Positions 18,320 through 27,155 of a stretch of 64,000 bases of DNA are shown here, one piece after another. A program made the position numbers and the translations under genes. The DNA lies in NCBI GenBank assembly GCA_019873655.1, contig JAIOAU010000003.1, positions 1 to 64,000 on the forward strand, in the 5' to 3' direction. Numbering within the stretch: position 1 is the first letter of the stretch; each line of letters begins with the position of its first letter. The DNA is from Chloroflexota bacterium. Its GTDB lineage: Bacteria > Chloroflexota > Anaerolineae > Anaerolineales > Villigracilaceae. Below the pieces are notes generated by a model. The model was given only the letters and a program-made list of their open reading frames with translations. It ran no database searches and was not told the origin of the DNA.

Positions 18320-19066
18320 GTGAAAGAATACATTTACTCCCGCAACGCTGTCTATGAAACCCTGCGCGCCAAACGGCGGCAGGTCTTCGCCCTGCAAATC
18401 GCCGAGGGCGCACAGGAAAAAGGCCGCCTGGCCGAGATTTTGCGCCTGGCGGAAGCGCGCCGCATTCCGGTCGGCCGCGTCCCGCGCCCCGTCCTCGACA
18501 AAATCCACCCCGCCCACCAGGGCGTCGTCCTCGAGGCGAGCGGCTATCCCTACGTGACCCTGGCCGACCTGCTCGACCGGGCCGAACAGCGCGGCGAAGC
18601 GCCCTTCTTGCCGATTCTCGACACCCTCAACGACCCGCAGAACTTCGGCGCGCTCCTGCGCACGGCGGAGGCGGTCGGCGTGCACGGCGTCCTCCTGCCC
18701 CTGGCGCGGACGGTGGAGGTGACCCCGGCGGTGGTCAACGCCTCGTCGGGCGCGTCGGAGCATCTGCTCATCGCCCGGATGAACCTTTCCCAGGCAATTG
18801 ACGAACTGCGCGCGGCGGGCGTCTGGACCGTCGGCCTGGACCAGGCTCCCGAAGCGCGCCTCCCGTCCGAGGTCCGGTGGACGGGCGGGCTGGCGCTCGT
18901 CGTCGGCTCGGAGGGCGAGGGCATCCGTCCGCTGGTCAAATCGAAATGCGATTTCCTCGTCCGCCTGCCCATGCAGGGAAAAATCGAATCGCTCAACGCC
19001 GCCGTCGCCGGTTCGACGGCGCTCTACCTGGCCTACCTGGCCCGTCAACAATCTACCGCTCACTGA
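18320..19066 (+). CDS. rlmB: TrmH/SpoU-family 23S rRNA 2'-O-methyltransferase (RlmB-like)
   Basis: The 248-aa protein has an N-terminal substrate-binding domain ('YSRNAVYETLRAKRRQVFAL') and the SPOUT catalytic part: motif 1 'LNDPQNFGALLRTAEA', motif 2 'LALVVGSEGEGIRPLV', motif 3 'LPMQGKIESLNAAVAGS'. These are the signatures of the knotted 2'-O-ribose methylases; RlmB modifies G2251, and a different target nucleotide is possible. The start is GTG, since no upstream ATG fits. The stop TGA lies inside a heptanucleotide repeat. Confidence 0.88.
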   Translation: MKEYIYSRNAVYETLRAKRRQVFALQIAEGAQEKGRLAEILRLAEARRIPVGRVPRPVLDKIHPAHQGVVLEASGYPYVTLADLLDRAEQRGEAPFLPILDTLNDPQNFGALLRTAEAVGVHGVLLPLARTVEVTPAVVNASSGASEHLLIARMNLSQAIDELRAAGVWTVGLDQAPEARLPSEVRWTGGLALVVGSEGEGIRPLVKSKCDFLVRLPMQGKIESLNAAVAGSTALYLAYLARQQSTAH

Positions 19067-19081
19067 ACACTGAATACTGGA
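19061..19081. repeat. Heptanucleotide repeat at the end of the rlmB-like gene
   Basis: CACTGAA, CACTGAA, TACTGGA in tandem; the TGA at 19064-19066 inside the first unit is the stop codon. The unit is the same as in the ileS T-box linker (AACACTG, permuted). Confidence 0.75.
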
Positions 19082-19088
19082 GTTCCCC

Positions 19089-20414
19089 ATGCCCTCTGCA
19101 TCCTTTCACTTCCCCAAAGGCTTCCTGTGGGGCTGCGCCACGGCGGCCCATCAGGTCGAAGGCAACAACACCAACAACAACTGGTACCGCTGGGAGCAGG
19201 AAGGCCGCACAAAACACCAATCCGGCCTGGCCTGCGACTGGTGGGGCGGACGCTGGAAAGAGGACTTCGACCGCGCCGCCGAGGCCGGGCAGAACGCCCA
19301 CCGCCTGTCGGTCGAGTGGAGCCGCATCCAGCCCGCGCCCGACCGCTGGGACGAGGACGCCCTGGAGCGTTACCGCCTGATGCTGCGCGGCCTGCATGAG
19401 CGCGGCATGACGCCGCTGGTCAGCCTGCACCACTTCACCGACCCGCTCTGGCTCTCGGAAATGGGCGCCTGGGAAACCGAGGCGGTCGTCCCGCTCTTCG
19501 AGAAGTTCGTCCGCAAGACGGTCGAGGCGCTCAAAGAGTACTGCACGCTGTGGTGCACCATCAACGAGCCGAACATCTACGCGCTGAGCGGCTACCTGAC
19601 CGGCGACTTTCCGCCCGGCAAGCGGGACAACAAACTGGCGATGCGCGTCCTGGCGAACATGCTGCGCGGCCACGCCGCCGCCTACCGCGCCATCCACGAG
19701 ATTCAGCCCGAGGCGCGCGTCGGCTACGCCCTGCACTACCGGCCGCAGGTCCCGGCCAATCCCGCCTCGCCCCTCGACCGGCTGATGCGCAACATCCGCT
19801 ACAGCGGCATCAACCTGGGCTTCCCGAGCGGCATCAGCACAGGCGTCATGCGCACCCCGCTGGGCAATTTCCGCATCCCGGAGGCCAAAGGGACGCAGGA
19901 TTACTTCGGCCTGAACTACTACTCGGTGGATACGGTCGCCTTCGACCTGCGCCGGCCGCGTGAACTCTTTACCCGCTCCTTCTACCCGAAGGACGCCGAC
20001 CTCAGTTCGACCGGCTTCATCGCCAACATCCCCGAAGGTCTGTTTCAGAGCATTCGCTGGGCGCAGCACACCTACCCCAACCTGCCGATTCTCATCACCG
20101 AGAACGGTGTCGAAGACCCGGACGACCGCCTGCGCCCGCGCTATCTGGCCCAGCACATTCACCAGATGTGGCGGGCGGTCAACTTCAACTGGCCGGTGAA
20201 GGGCTATTTCCACTGGTCGCTGGTGGACAACTTCGAGTGGGAACGCGGCTGGACTCAGCGCTTCGGGCTGTGGGGCCTCGAGCCGGAGACGCAGAAGCGC
20301 ATCCGCCGCCCGTCGGTGGACCTCTACGCGGCCATCTGCAAGGAGAACGGCCTGACGAGCGAGATGGTGCAGCAATACTGCCCGGAAGTTTATGAAAAGA
20401 TGTTTCCCGGTTAA
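19089..20414 (+). CDS. Glycoside hydrolase family 1 beta-glucosidase/galactosidase
   Basis: A 441-aa GH1 enzyme. It has the N-terminal signature 'FPKGFLWGCATAAHQVEG', the acid/base Glu in 'CTINEPN' near residue 158, and the nucleophile Glu in 'ILITENGVEDP' near 337, followed by 'GYFHWSLVDNFEW'. It has no signal peptide, so it should hydrolyse imported beta-glycosides in the cytoplasm; the sugar specificity is not clear. GGAG precedes the ATG. A perfect hairpin lies just after the stop. Confidence 0.94.
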   Translation: MPSASFHFPKGFLWGCATAAHQVEGNNTNNNWYRWEQEGRTKHQSGLACDWWGGRWKEDFDRAAEAGQNAHRLSVEWSRIQPAPDRWDEDALERYRLMLRGLHERGMTPLVSLHHFTDPLWLSEMGAWETEAVVPLFEKFVRKTVEALKEYCTLWCTINEPNIYALSGYLTGDFPPGKRDNKLAMRVLANMLRGHAAAYRAIHEIQPEARVGYALHYRPQVPANPASPLDRLMRNIRYSGINLGFPSGISTGVMRTPLGNFRIPEAKGTQDYFGLNYYSVDTVAFDLRRPRELFTRSFYPKDADLSSTGFIANIPEGLFQSIRWAQHTYPNLPILITENGVEDPDDRLRPRYLAQHIHQMWRAVNFNWPVKGYFHWSLVDNFEWERGWTQRFGLWGLEPETQKRIRRPSVDLYAAICKENGLTSEMVQQYCPEVYEKMFPG

Positions 20415-20418
20415 TATC

Positions 20419-20451
20419 AGGCGACGGTCACCTTCGAGGTGACCGTCGCCT
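20419..20451 (+). terminator. Perfect 15-bp hairpin after the GH1 gene
   Basis: 20419-20433 and 20437-20451 are exact reverse complements with a TCG loop. AAAA rather than a T-tract follows, so it may stabilise the mRNA end rather than terminate. Confidence 0.55.
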
Positions 20452-20457
20452 AAAACG

Positions 20458-20994
20458 ATGATGAACCCCACCCTCGACACCATCTTCCGCCGCCGGAGCA
20501 TCCGCAAGTACACCGAACAGCCGGTCGAGCCGGAAAAACTCGACCTCCTGCTGCAGGCCGCCATGGCCGCGCCCTCGGCGATGAACTGCAAGCCGTGGGA
20601 ATTCGTGGTCGTCACCGACCCGGAGAAACTGGCGCAATTCCGCAAGCGGCTCATCTTCGGCAACCGCAACGCCCCGGCGGCGATCCTCGTCTGCGGCAAT
20701 CCGTCGCTTTCGACCAATCCGGCGGCGCGGCTCTTCTGGGAGCAGGACTGCTCGGCGGCGGTCGAGAACATGCTGATTGCCGCGGTCAATCTGGGGCTGG
20801 GGACGGTCTGGGTGGGGGTGCATCCGGTGAAGGAGTTCGAGCGGGTCGTGCGCGAGGTGGTCGGCCTGCCGCGGCACGTCACGCCGCTGGCGCTGGTCTA
20901 TGTCGGCTACCCGGCCGAGGAGAAGCCGCCGCGTACCCAGTACGACCCCGGGCGCGTCCATCTGGAAACCTACGGCCAGAAGAAAGCGAAGTGA
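20458..20994 (+). CDS. Nitroreductase family protein
   Basis: The 178-aa protein shows the FMN-binding N-terminal 'FRRRSIRKYTEQPVE', the 'AAPSAMNCKPWEFVVV' segment (about residues 37-52) and 'NLGLGTVWVGVHP' near 125-137, all typical of the NfsA/NADH-oxidase-like fold. It probably uses FMN and NAD(P)H to reduce nitro compounds, quinones or flavins; the physiological substrate is open. It overlaps the next kinase gene by 4 bp. Confidence 0.9.
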   Translation: MMNPTLDTIFRRRSIRKYTEQPVEPEKLDLLLQAAMAAPSAMNCKPWEFVVVTDPEKLAQFRKRLIFGNRNAPAAILVCGNPSLSTNPAARLFWEQDCSAAVENMLIAAVNLGLGTVWVGVHPVKEFERVVREVVGLPRHVTPLALVYVGYPAEEKPPRTQYDPGRVHLETYGQKKAK

Positions 20995-21908
20995 ATCTCC
21001 CCCCAGTCTTCGTGAACAACGTGATCCAGTCCTTCGGCGAGGCAGGCCGCCGTTACCTGGCCGACCTGCCCGCCCTGCTGGACGAAGCCGCCCGCCGCTG
21101 GGGCCTGACCCTCGGCGAGCCGTTTCTGCTCTCTTACAACTATGCCTGCGCCGCGACCCTGGCCGACGGGACGCCGGCGGTGCTGAAAATCGGCGTCCCC
21201 AACGCCGAACTGACCAGCGAAATCGCCGCCCTGCGCCTCTACGACGGCGAGGGCGCCTGCCGTCTGTACGCGGCCGACCCGGAGCGCGGCCTGCTGCTCG
21301 AGGAGCGCCTCCTGCCCGGGACGATGCTGCACCTGGCCGGCCTGGACGATGAGCGTCAGACCGTCCTCGCCGCGGACGTGATGCGCCGCCTGTGGCGTCC
21401 CGCCCCGCCCGACGCGCCGCTGCTCAGCCTGCGGGGCTGGTTCGACGAACTGCGCGGCCTGCGTCCACGATTCGGCGGCGGGACGGGACCCTTTCCGCCC
21501 CGCCTCGTGGAGGCCGTCGAGGCCCTCCTACCCGGTCTGTGGACCGATTCTTCGCCCCCCGTCGTCCTGCACGGCGACTGTCATCATTACAACATCCTGC
21601 AATCCGAGCGCGGCTGGCTGGCAATCGACCCGAAGGGCGTCGTCGGCCCGGCGGAGTACGAACCGGCCCCGTTGATGCTCAACCCCTGGGGCAACCTGGC
21701 CGCCCGTCCCGAAGCCCGCGCCGTCAGCCGCCGGCGGCTGGAAATCCTGTCCGAACGCCTGGGCCTCGACCGCCAGAAACTGTGGGCCTGGGCCGTCTGC
21801 CACAGTCTGCTCTCGGCCTGGTGGGACCTAAACGAAGACGGAACAGGCGGCGAGGATGCCGCCGCCTGGGGGGAATTGCTGCTCGAAATCGAGCCGCGAC
21901 CTTCCTGA
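20991..21908 (+). CDS. APH(6)/streptomycin-kinase-like phosphotransferase
   Basis: Start is GTG in a GTGA overlap with the nitroreductase gene. The 305-aa product carries 'PAVLKIGVPNAELTSEIAAL' (Lys and Glu of the N-lobe), 'VVLHGDCHHYNIL' (catalytic HGD-x-x-x-x-N) near residue 187 and 'LAIDPKGVVGPAEYEPA' (metal-binding Asp). This last motif is characteristic of the APH(6)/hydroxyurea-phosphotransferase group. An intrinsic antibiotic-modifying role is possible but so is phosphorylation of a metabolite. Confidence 0.85.
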   Translation: MNLPPVFVNNVIQSFGEAGRRYLADLPALLDEAARRWGLTLGEPFLLSYNYACAATLADGTPAVLKIGVPNAELTSEIAALRLYDGEGACRLYAADPERGLLLEERLLPGTMLHLAGLDDERQTVLAADVMRRLWRPAPPDAPLLSLRGWFDELRGLRPRFGGGTGPFPPRLVEAVEALLPGLWTDSSPPVVLHGDCHHYNILQSERGWLAIDPKGVVGPAEYEPAPLMLNPWGNLAARPEARAVSRRRLEILSERLGLDRQKLWAWAVCHSLLSAWWDLNEDGTGGEDAAAWGELLLEIEPRPS

Positions 21909-21913
21909 TCGGT

Positions 21914-22546
21914 TCAATACCGCAATTCTCTGATTTCGCTGTCGGCCATCAAGGCGTCGGCCATGCGCTGGTGATCGCGCGTGCGCCCATCCACCTCCCA
22001 CAGGGCCAGCAACGAGCCATTTTGCTTCATCCGTTTGCGGCTGCGAATGCGCAGACGCATTGCCCCAAACAGAGCGTCGAGTTCGTCCAATTTTTCGGGG
22101 CGGTCGGAGCAGAGAACTTCGTAGGAACGCGTCTCGCGCCCAAAGCGGTCCACCAGGCGATCGAAACGGGCGAAAAAGGCCAGGATGACGACCACCAGAA
22201 CCGTCCCGACTCCGGCGAGCATATACTGGCCGAGGCCGATCGCCATCCCCAGGGCGGCCGCCACCCAGATAGACGAGGCGGTCGTCAGCCCCTTGACCTT
22301 GCCCTCGGCGAACAGAATCGCCCCCGCGCCCAGAAAACCGATGCCGGTGACGATGTTAGCCGCCACCCGGTCATCCGCCCCAAAGCGCGACGATAGCAGG
22401 GTGAACAGCGTCGCGCCGAAGCAGATGAGCGTAATCGTCCGCAGACCGGCGGCCTTCGAGTGCACCTCGCGCTCGATGCCGATGACGCCGCCAACCAGGA
22501 TGGCCAGCAGAAGTTTGATCAAATCTTCGGGGACAAAGGTGAACAC
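21914..22546 (-). CDS. MgtC/SapB family membrane protein
   Basis: Starting at GTG 22546 (GGAGG 5 nt upstream) the 210-aa protein has about four N-terminal membrane helices with the MgtC signatures 'LLLAILVGGVIGIEREVHSK', 'GLRTITLICFGATLF' and 'GIGFLGAGAI', then 'GLTTASSIWVAAALGMAIG'. The cytoplasmic C-terminal tail (about residues 135-210) is ACT-like in size. MgtC proteins act in magnesium limitation and membrane-potential homeostasis. It converges on the upstream plus-strand kinase. Confidence 0.9.
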   Translation of the reverse strand: MFTFVPEDLIKLLLAILVGGVIGIEREVHSKAAGLRTITLICFGATLFTLLSSRFGADDRVAANIVTGIGFLGAGAILFAEGKVKGLTTASSIWVAAALGMAIGLGQYMLAGVGTVLVVVILAFFARFDRLVDRFGRETRSYEVLCSDRPEKLDELDALFGAMRLRIRSRKRMKQNGSLLALWEVDGRTRDHQRMADALMADSEIRELRY

Positions 22547-22559
22547 AGACGCCTCCAGG

Positions 22560-22588
22560 AAACAAACGGGCAACCGCGCGGGTTGCCC
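22560..22588 (-). terminator. Terminator of the carrier protein/oxoamine synthase operon
   Basis: On the minus strand GGGCAACC (22581-22588), 5-nt loop, GGTTGCCC (22568-22575), then GTTTGTTT. It lies between the second synthase and mgtC. Confidence 0.75.
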
Positions 22589-22618
22589 TCGGAATTGTAC
22601 TACAAAACAGCGCAAAGG

Positions 22619-23800
22619 TTAAATCACGCCCAGTTTCTTTCCGACCTTCGCAAACGCTTCCAGCCCCTGGTCGAGGTCATCTTTGGCGTGGGCGGCCGAG
22701 ATCATCACCCGGATGCGCGCCTTGCCCTGCGGCACGGTCGGATAGCCGATGGCCATGGCGAAGACGCCCGCCTCGAACAACTCGCGGCTGAACTGCTGGG
22801 CGAGCGGCGCTCCGCCGAGCATGATGGGCGTAATCGGCGTGGTGCTGACGCCGGTGTCGAAGCCCAGGGCCTTCATCTCGGCCTTGAAGTAGCGGGCGTT
22901 CTCCCACAGGCGGTCCACCAGTTCGGTGGACGATTCGAGCAGGTCCAGGGCGGCGATGCAGGCGGCCGCGTCCGGCGGGGTGACCGCCGAGGAGAACAGG
23001 AACGGCCGGCCGCGCTGCCGCAGCCATTCGATGATGAGCGCGTTCCCGGCCACCACGCCGCCGACCACGCCGAACGCCTTCGACAGCGTGCCGACCTCGA
23101 TGTCCACCTTGCCGTGCAGGCCGAAGTGGTCCACGATGCCGCGTCCGCCCTTGCCCAGCACCCCCTCGCCGTGGGCGTCGTCCACCATCAGCAGGATGTC
23201 GTAGCGGCGGGCGACCTCGTAGATTTCGGGCAGGGGCGCCACATCGCCGTCCATGCTGAAGACGCCGTCGGTGACGATGAGGCCGCGGCGGTGCTGGGAG
23301 AGATTCTCCTTGATGGCCGCCTCCAGCGAAGCCACGTGGCAGTGATCGTAGGCGATGATTTTCGCCCCGGAGAGGCGGCAGCCGTCAATGATGCTGGCGT
23401 GGTTCAGGCGGTCCGAGAAGATGACATCTTCCTTGCCCACCAGGGCGGGGATGGTCGCCAGGTTGGCGTTGAAACCGCTCTGGAAGGTGATGGCCGCCTC
23501 GACGCCCTTGAATTTCGCCAGGCGTCTCTCCAGTTCGACGTGCAGGGTGGTCGTCCCGGCGATCGAACGGACGGCGGCCGGCCCTGCGCCCATCTCGTCG
23601 AGGGCCTTCTTGGCGGCCGCTACCAGCGCCGGATGATTGGCCAGGCCGAGATAATTGTTCGAGCAGAAGTTGAGGACGCGCTTGCCGTCCACGATCAGCC
23701 AGGCCCCCTGCGGCGACCCAATCGTGCGGATATGATTGTACAGGCCGGCGTCTCTCAGAGCCTGCAGTTCCGTCCGCACCCAATCCAAACGATTCGACAT
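22619..23800 (-). CDS. Alpha-oxoamine synthase (glycine C-acetyltransferase / 8-amino-7-oxononanoate synthase type)
   Basis: A 393-aa PLP enzyme of fold type I. '[14 protein letters not shown]' near residue 44, '[12 protein letters not shown]', '[10 protein letters not shown]' and the PLP-lysine segment '[13 protein letters not shown]' near 240 are all present. The family condenses an amino acid with an acyl-CoA or acyl-ACP. Sequence around the PLP lysine (SKAF) is of the BioF/bifunctional type, unlike its upstream partner (GKAL), so the two probably differ in substrate. It is third in an operon with a carrier protein. Confidence 0.85.
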   Translation of the reverse strand: MSNRLDWVRTELQALRDAGLYNHIRTIGSPQGAWLIVDGKRVLNFCSNNYLGLANHPALVAAAKKALDEMGAGPAAVRSIAGTTTLHVELERRLAKFKGVEAAITFQSGFNANLATIPALVGKEDVIFSDRLNHASIIDGCRLSGAKIIAYDHCHVASLEAAIKENLSQHRRGLIVTDGVFSMDGDVAPLPEIYEVARRYDILLMVDDAHGEGVLGKGGRGIVDHFGLHGKVDIEVGTLSKAFGVVGGVVAGNALIIEWLRQRGRPFLFSSAVTPPDAAACIAALDLLESSTELVDRLWENARYFKAEMKALGFDTGVSTTPITPIMLGGAPLAQQFSRELFEAGVFAMAIGYPTVPQGKARIRVMISAAHAKDDLDQGLEAFAKVGKKLGVI

Positions 23801-23822
23801 CTTCCACCTCGCAAGAGAATGT

Positions 23823-23877
23823 TTCTGGCAGGGACCTGCCAGAATGGTTGAAAAAGCCTGCGCTAGGCGACAGGCTT
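23823..23877 (-). other. Two adjacent hairpins between the oxoamine synthase genes
   Basis: TTCTGGCAGG (23823-23832) pairs perfectly with 23835-23844, and AAGCCTG (23854-23860) pairs with 23871-23877. The outer one overlaps the TAA stop of the upstream gene and on the minus strand is followed by TTTTTC, so it may act as a partial terminator. Confidence 0.6.
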
Positions 23878-25123
23878 ACAATCCATACCTTGCAACGATC
23901 TCTTCCTCGCTCTTTCCGAGGATGTCGTACTTTTTGCCGACCTTGATGAAGGCCTCCAGCGCCCGGTCGAGATGATGTTTCTCGTGCGCCGCCGAAAGTT
24001 GCGTGCGAATGCGCGCCTGCCCCTTCGCCACCACCGGGAAGAAGAAACCGACCGCATAGATGCCTTCCTCGTACAGGTCGCGCGAAAAATCCTGCGCCAG
24101 TTTGGCGTTGAACAGCATGACCGGCACGATGGGGGTATCGCCTGGCTTGAGGATGAAACCGGCCTCCGTCAGACCGGCTCGCCAGTAGCGGGCGTTTTCC
24201 TCCAGTTTGTCGCGCAATTCCGTGCTGCGTTTGAGAATCTCGAATGCCTTCAAGACGCCGGCGACGATGACCGGCGCCATGGCGTTGGAGAACAGATACG
24301 GCCGCGCCCGCTGACGGCACATCTCGACGATTTCCTTGCGGCCCGAAACGCATCCGCCCGAAGCGCCGCCCAGCGCCTTGCCGAACGTGGTCGTGATGAT
24401 GTCCACCTTGCCCATCACGCCGAACTTCTCGGCCGTGCCGCGCCCGGTCGGGCCGATGAAGCCGGTGGCGTGCGAATCGTCCACGAAGACCAGCGCGTCA
24501 TAGGCCTCCGCCAAGCGGACGATTTCGTCCAGTTTGGCGGCGTCCCCGTCCATCGAATAGACGCCGTCGTTGATGATGACGCGCAGGCGTTTGTCCTTCC
24601 ACTGCTGGAGTTTCTTCTCCAGGTGGTCCATGTCGCCGTGTTTGTAGGTGTCGTGCTCGGCGCTGCACAGGCGCATCCCGTCGATGATCGAGGCGTGCAC
24701 CAGGCGGTCCGAGATCATGACGTCGTCCTTGGTCAGGATGGCCTCGAAGACGCCGGCGTTGGCGTCCATGCAGGAGGGGAAGAGAATGGTGTCCTCCGTG
24801 CCGAGGAAATCGGTCACCACCTGTTCGAGTTCGCGGTGGATGTCCTGCGTGCCGCAAATGAACCGCACCGAAGACATGCCGTAGCCGCGCGTCTCCAGCC
24901 CTTCGTGCGCCGCCCGGACGACCTCCGGGTGGCTGGACAGTCCCAGATAATTGTTGGCGCAGATGTTGATGACCTTCTTGCGCGCCGCCCCGGCCGGGAA
25001 CTCGACCTCGATCTCGGCCGCCTGCGGCGAATGAATGAAACGCTCCTGCTTGAACAGCCCCGCCTGGCGAATCTCCTCCAACTGCTGACGATACAGGTCG
25101 CGCACGCGCTCGTCGTAACTCAC
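23876..25123 (-). CDS. kbl: Glycine C-acetyltransferase-type enzyme (2-amino-3-ketobutyrate CoA ligase)
   Basis: At 415 aa with 'ICANNYLGLSSHP', 'SSVRFICGTQDIHRELE', 'SDRLVHASIIDG', 'VDDSHATGFIG' and the PLP lysine in 'TTFGKALGGASGG', this matches classical KBL closely. KBL makes 2-amino-3-oxobutyrate from glycine and acetyl-CoA, or runs in threonine breakdown. No threonine dehydrogenase is adjacent; instead an acyl carrier protein gene lies 22 bp upstream. Start GTG 25123 has AAGGAG at 6 nt. Confidence 0.88.
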   Translation of the reverse strand: MSYDERVRDLYRQQLEEIRQAGLFKQERFIHSPQAAEIEVEFPAGAARKKVINICANNYLGLSSHPEVVRAAHEGLETRGYGMSSVRFICGTQDIHRELEQVVTDFLGTEDTILFPSCMDANAGVFEAILTKDDVMISDRLVHASIIDGMRLCSAEHDTYKHGDMDHLEKKLQQWKDKRLRVIINDGVYSMDGDAAKLDEIVRLAEAYDALVFVDDSHATGFIGPTGRGTAEKFGVMGKVDIITTTFGKALGGASGGCVSGRKEIVEMCRQRARPYLFSNAMAPVIVAGVLKAFEILKRSTELRDKLEENARYWRAGLTEAGFILKPGDTPIVPVMLFNAKLAQDFSRDLYEEGIYAVGFFFPVVAKGQARIRTQLSAAHEKHHLDRALEAFIKVGKKYDILGKSEEEIVARYGL

Positions 25124-25145
25124 GGTCTGCTCCTTTTCGCCCGGT

Positions 25146-25388
25146 TCACTTGACAAAACGCTGCACGAGAGCGGCGATTTTCTCGACGCTGTCGAACGTC
25201 TCCGGTGTGGCGGCCTCGTCGGGGATGGAAATTTGATACTTCATTTCCAGGAAACGTTTCAGCGAGATCATCGAGAACGAATCCACCAGGCCGCTGGAAA
25301 TGAGCGGCGTATCGTAATGAATCTCGTCGCCCTCGCTGGCGTATTCATCAATCACATACGCAAGAATGACATCTTTGATCTCGTCCAT
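25146..25388 (-). CDS. Acyl carrier protein-like phosphopantetheine protein
   Basis: An 80-aa acidic protein with the modification site 'GLVDSFSM' (Ser in the DSF context, near residue 37). DSF rather than DSL is seen in stand-alone carriers such as DltC and the ACPs next to serine palmitoyltransferases. Its place as first gene before two alpha-oxoamine synthases suggests it delivers an acyl group to one of them. It needs a phosphopantetheinyl transferase, none of which is in the window. Confidence 0.85.
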   Translation of the reverse strand: MDEIKDVILAYVIDEYASEGDEIHYDTPLISSGLVDSFSMISLKRFLEMKYQISIPDEAATPETFDSVEKIAALVQRFVK

Positions 25389-25417
25389 TGCGACCTCTTC
25401 TCAACTGGGATACGCTA

Positions 25418-25423
25418 ATTATA
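25418..25423 (-). promoter_or_regulatory. -10 element of the carrier protein operon
   Basis: Minus-strand TATAAT 29 bp before the carrier protein ATG, followed by a GAGAAGAGG ribosome binding site. No clear -35. Confidence 0.5.
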
Positions 25424-25444
25424 CGCAACATGGAGACAAAACGG

Positions 25445-27103
25445 CTAGGCAGGTGCGTCGTCTTGCTCCCCTGCTTCCTCGACCAGCAACCCCAACTCCG
25501 CCAGAGCCGCCCGAACCTTGGGAAGCGCGCCCCGCTGGACGATGACCGCCGCCGGGCCGAGCGCCTCGCCCAGAAAACGTCCCGCCTTCGAGCGGCGCAA
25601 CTCGGTCAGGACCTCGGGCCGGCTGACTCGCAGAATGGTGTGAGTCTCCACCCGCGCCTCGCTGCCGTTCTGCTCCCAGCGTTTGAGGGCGCGGACGAAG
25701 GACGGCGGAATCTCGGCCGCGGCGTGTTTCGCCAACAGGCTCAACAATTGACTTACTTTCAGACCCTGCTGTTTGGCTCTTTCCAAAGAGGCCGGGGTGA
25801 CCCGGTAACGATACTCGTCCGCCTTTTCCGCTTCCCACTCGCAGAAACGGGCGATCTGGTAGCGCGCCGAGCGCGGCGACAGGCGGGGGACGCTGATTTG
25901 CCCCTGGGAGGTAACATGCAGCCTGCCCTCCTCGGCCGGAAAACGAAAGGCTGACGGCGGCAGAAGTTGAAAAGCGGCAACCGCCTCTTCTCCTTCCGGC
26001 CTGGCGAGGAGCGTCCTCCCCAGCCAATACAGCGGGCCGGTGACGAGATAGCGAATCAACGCTCCATCGACCTCGTCCCAGGCGGCAAATCCCCGCAGGT
26101 AAACCCCATCCGAAAGCCGCTTGATGAACCAGGAATCGTAATCGCCCGCCGGGCGCTGGAAATCGGGGTATTTCTCTTTGACATCGCGCACAAAGGCCGG
26201 GAGGCTCCACCAGCGCCCCGCCGGGATGGCAGCCAGCAAATCCAGCAGGAATTGGCGGGTAGCCGCCGGTCGATTCTGCAAATCCCCTTCGCAGACCAAA
26301 CCGGGCAGGAGGCGCAACTCATCGAAACGGTCGCTGGTCTGCCAGGCGCGCTGCAGCCAGGCAAGCGCCTCGGAACGCGGCGACTCCAGGAATTGCCTGG
26401 CCGCCTCCAGATTTACCTGGTCGCCCTCGGCAGAAGGGACCAGAATGCCCGCCTCCCGCAAGAACAGCCGCGCCGCCTCGCCGGGGACGGGCGTCTCCGG
26501 CGGCGGCAGTCCCATGCGCAGGGCGGCCAGCAGGGTCGTGGCGTCGTCGAGCAGGCGGTCGCAGAGAGGCAGGGGAGATTCGCGTTCCTTGGGGGAGGCC
26601 GGTCGGCCGAGAGGCGTCTGCTCACGCTCGGGAAAGGCCGGTCGAGATTCGCCTTCTGTCCGCTCAAGCGCCTTACCTTTCACAAGGTTCAACAAATCAT
26701 CCGGCACGAACGCAAACTCCTGCGCCCCCGAGGGCGCGTCGAAGAAGGCGCGGGCCAGGAAGGCGCGGTAGAACAAAACCTCCGCGGCGGAAATCGGCTG
26801 AAGGTAGATTCGCTCGCGGTCGCGGCGCGCCGGCCCGACCTCGCGAATTTCGCCAAAGCGGCGGGTAAACGCCGCCCAGGGCAGTCGGCCGCCGGCTTCG
26901 GCCAGCGCCCGCAACGCGGAACGCGCCTCCTCGGGCAAAGCGCCCACCATTTCGGCGACCAGGCCGGGGTCGAGAAGGGCGGCGGTCAATTCCTGCAAAG
27001 CCAAATCGGCCTGGGAAGCGGTCAGTTCCACGCCCCACAGTTCGGCCACGATGCGCAGGTGGCCGAGATCGCGTCCTTGCAGAGATTGAAGCAACGTTGG
27101 CAT
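25445..27103 (-). CDS. Helicase-associated (XPB/Ssl2-type) domain protein
   Basis: A 552-aa protein with N-terminal winged-helix-like segments ('LQSLQGRDLGHLRIVAELWG') and a C-terminal 'RYRVTPASLERAKQQGLKV' plus 'LPPSFVRALKRWEQ', features of the helicase-C3/XPB-Ssl2 N-terminal family. It has no Walker motifs, so it is not itself an ATPase and could be a stand-alone accessory or regulator of DNA repair or transcription. The start is ATG 27103; a TTG three codons upstream is possible. A TATAAT on the minus strand (27130-27135) lies about 27 nt before it. Confidence 0.65.
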   Translation of the reverse strand: MPTLLQSLQGRDLGHLRIVAELWGVELTASQADLALQELTAALLDPGLVAEMVGALPEEARSALRALAEAGGRLPWAAFTRRFGEIREVGPARRDRERIYLQPISAAEVLFYRAFLARAFFDAPSGAQEFAFVPDDLLNLVKGKALERTEGESRPAFPEREQTPLGRPASPKERESPLPLCDRLLDDATTLLAALRMGLPPPETPVPGEAARLFLREAGILVPSAEGDQVNLEAARQFLESPRSEALAWLQRAWQTSDRFDELRLLPGLVCEGDLQNRPAATRQFLLDLLAAIPAGRWWSLPAFVRDVKEKYPDFQRPAGDYDSWFIKRLSDGVYLRGFAAWDEVDGALIRYLVTGPLYWLGRTLLARPEGEEAVAAFQLLPPSAFRFPAEEGRLHVTSQGQISVPRLSPRSARYQIARFCEWEAEKADEYRYRVTPASLERAKQQGLKVSQLLSLLAKHAAAEIPPSFVRALKRWEQNGSEARVETHTILRVSRPEVLTELRRSKAGRFLGEALGPAAVIVQRGALPKVRAALAELGLLVEEAGEQDDAPA

Positions 27104-27155
27104 AGTTCGCAAACCGGCGAGTCGACCAAATTATAGCCTCAAAGGGAAACGGCCG

